Positions 61,590-64,000 of a stretch of DNA of 64,000 nucleotides are shown here, piece after piece. Made by a program: the position numbers and the translations under genes. This DNA is from Streptomyces indicus (GTDB taxonomy: Bacteria > Actinomycetota > Actinomycetes > Streptomycetales > Streptomycetaceae). Location: contig NZ_FNFF01000007.1 in the NCBI RefSeq assembly GCF_900100315.1, positions 7,078-71,077 of the forward strand. Reading direction: 5' to 3'. Under the pieces are notes generated by a model. That model did not search any database. It was not told where the DNA came from and saw only the letters and a list, made by a program, of their open reading frames with translations. Numbering within the stretch: position 1 is the first letter of the stretch; each line of letters opens with the position of its first letter.

Positions 61590-62167
61590 ACGCAGTCCAG
61601 GGCCCAGAAGGGCTCGGAGTAGACGAAGGTGCCCGTCATCCACGGCTCGTGCGCGGACAGGCGAGCCACTTGGAAGGCCGGTTCGGGGATCCGCAGGGAC
61701 GGCGAGCGGAAGCCGAGCGGGGTGGCGTGGGCGAAGCCGCGGCTGCCGTAGTAGTGCGGTGAGCCCTCCAGGAAGACCAGGGGTACGCCACGGGCCTCGG
61801 CCGCTTCGAGGGCGTGGGCGATCAGGCGGGTCCCGATGCCCCGGCCCTGGAACTCCGGGAGCACGCCCAGGGGCGAGAGTGTCATGACGTCCACGATGCG
61901 GCGCGGGGCGTCGAGGCGCGCGGCACTGAGCAGCACATGCCCGACGACCCGGCCGTCGACGTCGGCGACGAAGGACAGCGGCGGCACGGCGGCTTCCGCG
62001 CGGCGCAGGGCCTCCACGAGCGCGGGCACCCGCTCGGTGTCGCCGAAGGCGCGCGCGTGCACCTCGCGGACCGCACGGTGATCCTCGGCTGTCTCCTGCC
62101 GGATCACCTCAGGCCCCGCCTCAAGAGGGGCCGTTCCGGGGCTCGTTGGCACATCGCGTGAGGTCAT
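61565..62167 (-). CDS. GNAT-family N-acetyltransferase
   Basis: A 200-aa acetyltransferase. The acetyl-CoA loop is LGVLPEFQGRGIGTRLIAHA (Q/RxxGxG/A form), preceded by DVMTLSPL and the strand VVGHVLLSA. LVFLEGSPHYYGSRGFAHAT is the C-terminal substrate region typical of YhbS-like members. ATG 62167 gives MTSRDVPTSPGTAPL; an earlier start would add 14 residues. The 3' end lies in a tandem duplication. The substrate is unknown. Confidence 0.88.
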   Translation of the reverse strand: MTSRDVPTSPGTAPLEAGPEVIRQETAEDHRAVREVHARAFGDTERVPALVEALRRAEAAVPPLSFVADVDGRVVGHVLLSAARLDAPRRIVDVMTLSPLGVLPEFQGRGIGTRLIAHALEAAEARGVPLVFLEGSPHYYGSRGFAHATPLGFRSPSLRIPEPAFQVARLSAHEPWMTGTFVYSEPFWALDCVGLRTPED

Positions 62168-62310
62168 GACCGCGAGCGTAGGTCGCGGGGCGGTGCGGAC
62201 GCGAGGCAATTCCGCACGGCGCGCGGACGCACGGACGCCGCCCCGCTCGGCCCCGAGTCGTACGGGGCCGAGGAGGCGGCGGGTTCGGTCGTGCGGTGGT
62301 GCGAGGTGCG

Positions 62311-62378
62311 CGGATCACTGGGCGGTACGGATCACTCGGCGGTGCGGATCACTCGGTGGTGCGGCTCACTTGGTGGAG
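62311..62378. repeat. 17-bp tandem repeat, 4 copies
   Basis: Units CGGATCACTCGGCGGTG begin at 62311, 62328, 62345 and 62362 with one to five differences. The fourth copy includes the stop codon of the next gene on the minus strand. Confidence 0.85.
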
Positions 62379-62794
62379 AGCGCCGCCGCGATCCGGGCCG
62401 TCATGTCGGCCATGACGGGGGTGGCGCCGCCCTTGCGGGCGTGGGCGCCGGACTCCAGGGCGAGCAGGACGATCGCCCGGAAGTTCTCCGCCTCGGCCGG
62501 GTTCCGCTCGGCGAGCAGGGCGACGGCCTCGGTGAGGGCCGGGAACACCTTGTCGGCGATCTCGGCGACCGACTTGCCGCTCAGGTCGTGCACCTTCGCC
62601 TTCTCGGCCAGCACGTGGCCGACCGGGCCGGTGCCGGCGTACAGGGCCATCGAACCGTGGGCCGCGATCTTGCCGGGCTGCCCGGTGCCGTCGACGGCGG
62701 CGAGCAGCGAGACGGCGCCGTAGGCGGCGGTACGGAGGGTGGCCTTCTCGTCGGCGGAGAGGGAGAGGGCGGCGGCGGTGGTGGCGACGGACAT
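62366..62794 (-). CDS. Conserved small helical protein, unknown function
   Basis: A 142-aa Ala-rich, mostly helical soluble protein. It starts MSVATTAAALSLSADEKATL and has YGAVSLLAAVDGTGQPGKIA, GPVGHVLAEKAKVHDLSGKS and FPALTEAVALLAERNP. No signal or TM is evident. A GAGGAGA ribosome binding site lies before ATG 62794. Family unknown to me. Several TGGCRC-type boxes lie in the 230 bp upstream, suggesting control by a dedicated regulator. Confidence 0.72.
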   Translation of the reverse strand: MSVATTAAALSLSADEKATLRTAAYGAVSLLAAVDGTGQPGKIAAHGSMALYAGTGPVGHVLAEKAKVHDLSGKSVAEIADKVFPALTEAVALLAERNPAEAENFRAIVLLALESGAHARKGGATPVMADMTARIAAALSTK

Positions 62795-62885
62795 GGCGGG
62801 TCTCCTCGGTGGGTGTCGGGCTCGGTGGTCCCCGGAGGCCGTTTCCGGCCCTCCGGTCGGCCCTCGGTGGGCCGTGACACCACTA

Positions 62886-63014
62886 TGGCACACCCTTGGC
62901 GCCATTGCGAGCCAATCTGGCACCAGAAAGTTGTGCACTGACCCTTAGATCGCCTCTGACCTGCACTTTTGACGGCGAAAAATGTGGCGCACACATGGCA
63001 CCACAGTGGCGCCA
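62886..63014 (-). promoter_or_regulatory. Cluster of TGGCRCMA boxes
   Basis: Six related sites occur: TGGCACAC (62886), TGGCGCCA (62897), TGGCACCA (62918), TGGCGCAC (62985), TGGCACCA (62996) and TGGCGCCA (63007). Two are full palindromes. They lie upstream of the minus-strand gene ending at 62794, in an otherwise AT-richer promoter region. Confidence 0.5.
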
Positions 63015-63035
63015 CGGCCAGAATCCCGGCGGGCA

Positions 63036-63539
63036 TCACGGGGAGCTCTGGGGATACGCCGCTGTCGTGGCGTGCGGCAGGACGGCCCACATGCGCGTAC
63101 CGCCGCCCGGCTCCGGGGACTCGTCGCAGCCCCAGGTGCCGCCGCAGGACTTCACGACGCGGGCGAGGAGGCGCAGGGCGGTACGCCGCCGGGCGTCCAC
63201 GGCCGCGACGAGCCGGGGGTTCGAGGGGCGCGGTTCGCCGTCGTAGACGATCACGCGGAGCGCGGCGGCGCGGTAGCGGAGCGAGACGTAGACCTGGGGT
63301 GCGGAGGTCAACCGGCAGGCGGTGGAGGTGAGTTCGCCGACGGCCTGGATCGCGGCGTCGGCGAGTTCGGAGAGATGGTGGGTGGCGAGGATGCGGGCGG
63401 TCGCGTGGCGGGCGACGGACGGGGTGGAGAGCGCTGCGGGGAGGGTCAGGCTGTAGGTGAGGGTGGCGGGGGTGGCGCCGGGCTCGGGGTCGGTGGTGCG
63501 GATGAGGGTGAGGGTGGGCGCGGGTGCGGTGAGCGACAT
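63036..63539 (-). CDS. Anti-sigma-type ATP-binding protein
   Basis: A 167-aa HATPase_c protein of the small RsbW-like kind abundant in Streptomyces. It has SVARHATARILATHHLSELA, the N-box-like AAIQAVGELTSTACRLTS (with Thr/Ser replacing the usual Asn, so Mg-ATP binding may be weak) and a degenerate G-box near CGGTWGCDESPEPGGGTRMW. ATG 63539 is used. It is divergent from a helix-turn-helix gene, a frequent pairing in bldB/abaA-like accessory modules. Confidence 0.78.
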   Translation of the reverse strand: MSLTAPAPTLTLIRTTDPEPGATPATLTYSLTLPAALSTPSVARHATARILATHHLSELADAAIQAVGELTSTACRLTSAPQVYVSLRYRAAALRVIVYDGEPRPSNPRLVAAVDARRRTALRLLARVVKSCGGTWGCDESPEPGGGTRMWAVLPHATTAAYPQSSP

Positions 63540-63704
63540 GGGTGACTCCCTTGTGCGGTGAGGGAATTGAGGGCGCGGTCGGGCGCGGGCGCGAGCTGGT
63601 GGCTCTGCCCCTGCGGGACGCCGGCGCCTGGCGGGCAGGGGTGCACTTCCGGATTCACGCGTGCCGCACGTGACCGCTCCGCTACTCACTGTAGAGCAGT
63701 TGGG

Positions 63705-63737
63705 AGTACGTGTACTACGGAATCGCCTCAATAGACT
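63705..63737 (+). promoter_or_regulatory. Leaderless promoter with a dyad for the XRE gene
   Basis: TAGACT (63732-63737) ends 6 nt before the ATG at 63744. The dyad AGTAC-GT-GTACT (63705-63716) lies at about -35, so it may be an operator. This gap also holds the promoter of the divergent ATPase gene. Confidence 0.5.
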
Positions 63738-63743
63738 TCCGCC

Positions 63744-64000
63744 ATGCCACCCAGGAGCACACCGACCGAACGCCAGCGACGACTTGGTGCCGAGCTGCGG
63801 AAGATGCGCGTCGCGGCAGGCATGACCACCGAGTTCGCCGCGGGACTGCTCGGCGTCCCGCGCACCAACGTGCCCAACATGGAGTCGGGCCGCTCAGGCA
63901 TCAGCGCCGACCGGGTCCGCACCCTGGCCAGCAACTACGGCTGCGCGGACGAGGAGTTGGTCGAGGCCCTGGCCGCCATGGCCGGGGAGCGCGACAAGGG
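63744..64000 (+). CDS. XRE-family helix-turn-helix protein, partial
   Basis: The first 85 residues of a gene running off the right edge. The HTH is visible: RLGAELRKMRVAAGMTTEFA, AGLLGVPRTNVPNMESGR and ISADRVRTLASNYGCADEEL. This is the N-terminal part typical of Streptomyces XRE/DUF5753 regulators, which are commonly beside a small DUF397 gene and a HATPase gene like the one divergent here. The C-terminal part is not in the window. Confidence 0.85.
   Translation, partial: MPPRSTPTERQRRLGAELRKMRVAAGMTTEFAAGLLGVPRTNVPNMESGRSGISADRVRTLASNYGCADEELVEALAAMAGERDK

Overview
The window is high-GC actinobacterial chromosome, almost certainly Streptomyces. The evidence is very high third-position GC, frequent GTG starts, ATGA/GTGA start-stop overlaps, many leaderless -10 boxes 6-7 nt before the start codon, a WhiB-family regulator, DUF4245/DUF1707/DUF6542/DUF402 proteins and a SpoIIE-type phosphatase. 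The gene order xseB-xseA-ispH-ppgK and glpX-whiB-like-DUF1707-fumarase agrees with what I remember of the conserved Streptomyces core. No tRNA or rRNA gene was seen.

Layout. (1) 1-10.2 kb: a complete type I-E CRISPR-Cas locus on the minus strand, ordered cas3-casA-casB-cas7e-cas5e-cas6e-cas1-cas2, then a leader and an array of 29-bp repeats and 32-bp spacers running off the left edge. (2) 10.2-11.1 kb: a decayed stretch with one orphan I-E-like repeat in the opposite orientation and a frameshifted gene remnant. (3) 11.1-31 kb: housekeeping genes, namely ychF, ppgK, ispH, xseAB, a nitroreductase, glpX, a WhiB-like regulator, two unrelated fumarases (iron-sulfur class I and class II), a secreted protein paired with a membrane protein resembling pentameric ligand-gated channels, and a secreted trypsin-like protease. 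(4) 30.6-43 kb: a SpoIIE/GAF/HATPase phosphatase behind a tiny upstream ORF, a secreted protein, a class A penicillin-binding protein, an SPFH/ribbon-helix-helix pair with a 16-bp palindrome, and a PadR-ABC transporter operon. (5) 42.7-45 kb: divergent oxyR and ahpCD for peroxide defence. (6) 45-52.7 kb: two tandem paralogous membrane-anchored proteins coupled to an AI-2E-type transporter, a secreted lytic transglycosylase, a PIN-PhoH protein, uppS and an aldo/keto reductase. (7) 52.7-64 kb: accessory-looking genes.

The most unusual locus is at 56.45-59.5 kb. A 4-TM membrane protein runs, across an apparent frameshift, into a protein with a Flp-type prepilin signal, a long Gly/Asp-rich linker, a pretoxin-like middle and a C-terminal D...ExK...Q nuclease-like domain. 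A small unrecognised gene, possibly an immunity gene, follows. A lone A24 prepilin peptidase lies about 3 kb away. This could be a pilin-anchored polymorphic toxin, which I do not recognise as a described arrangement.

All functions are read from motifs and family knowledge; no database search was possible.
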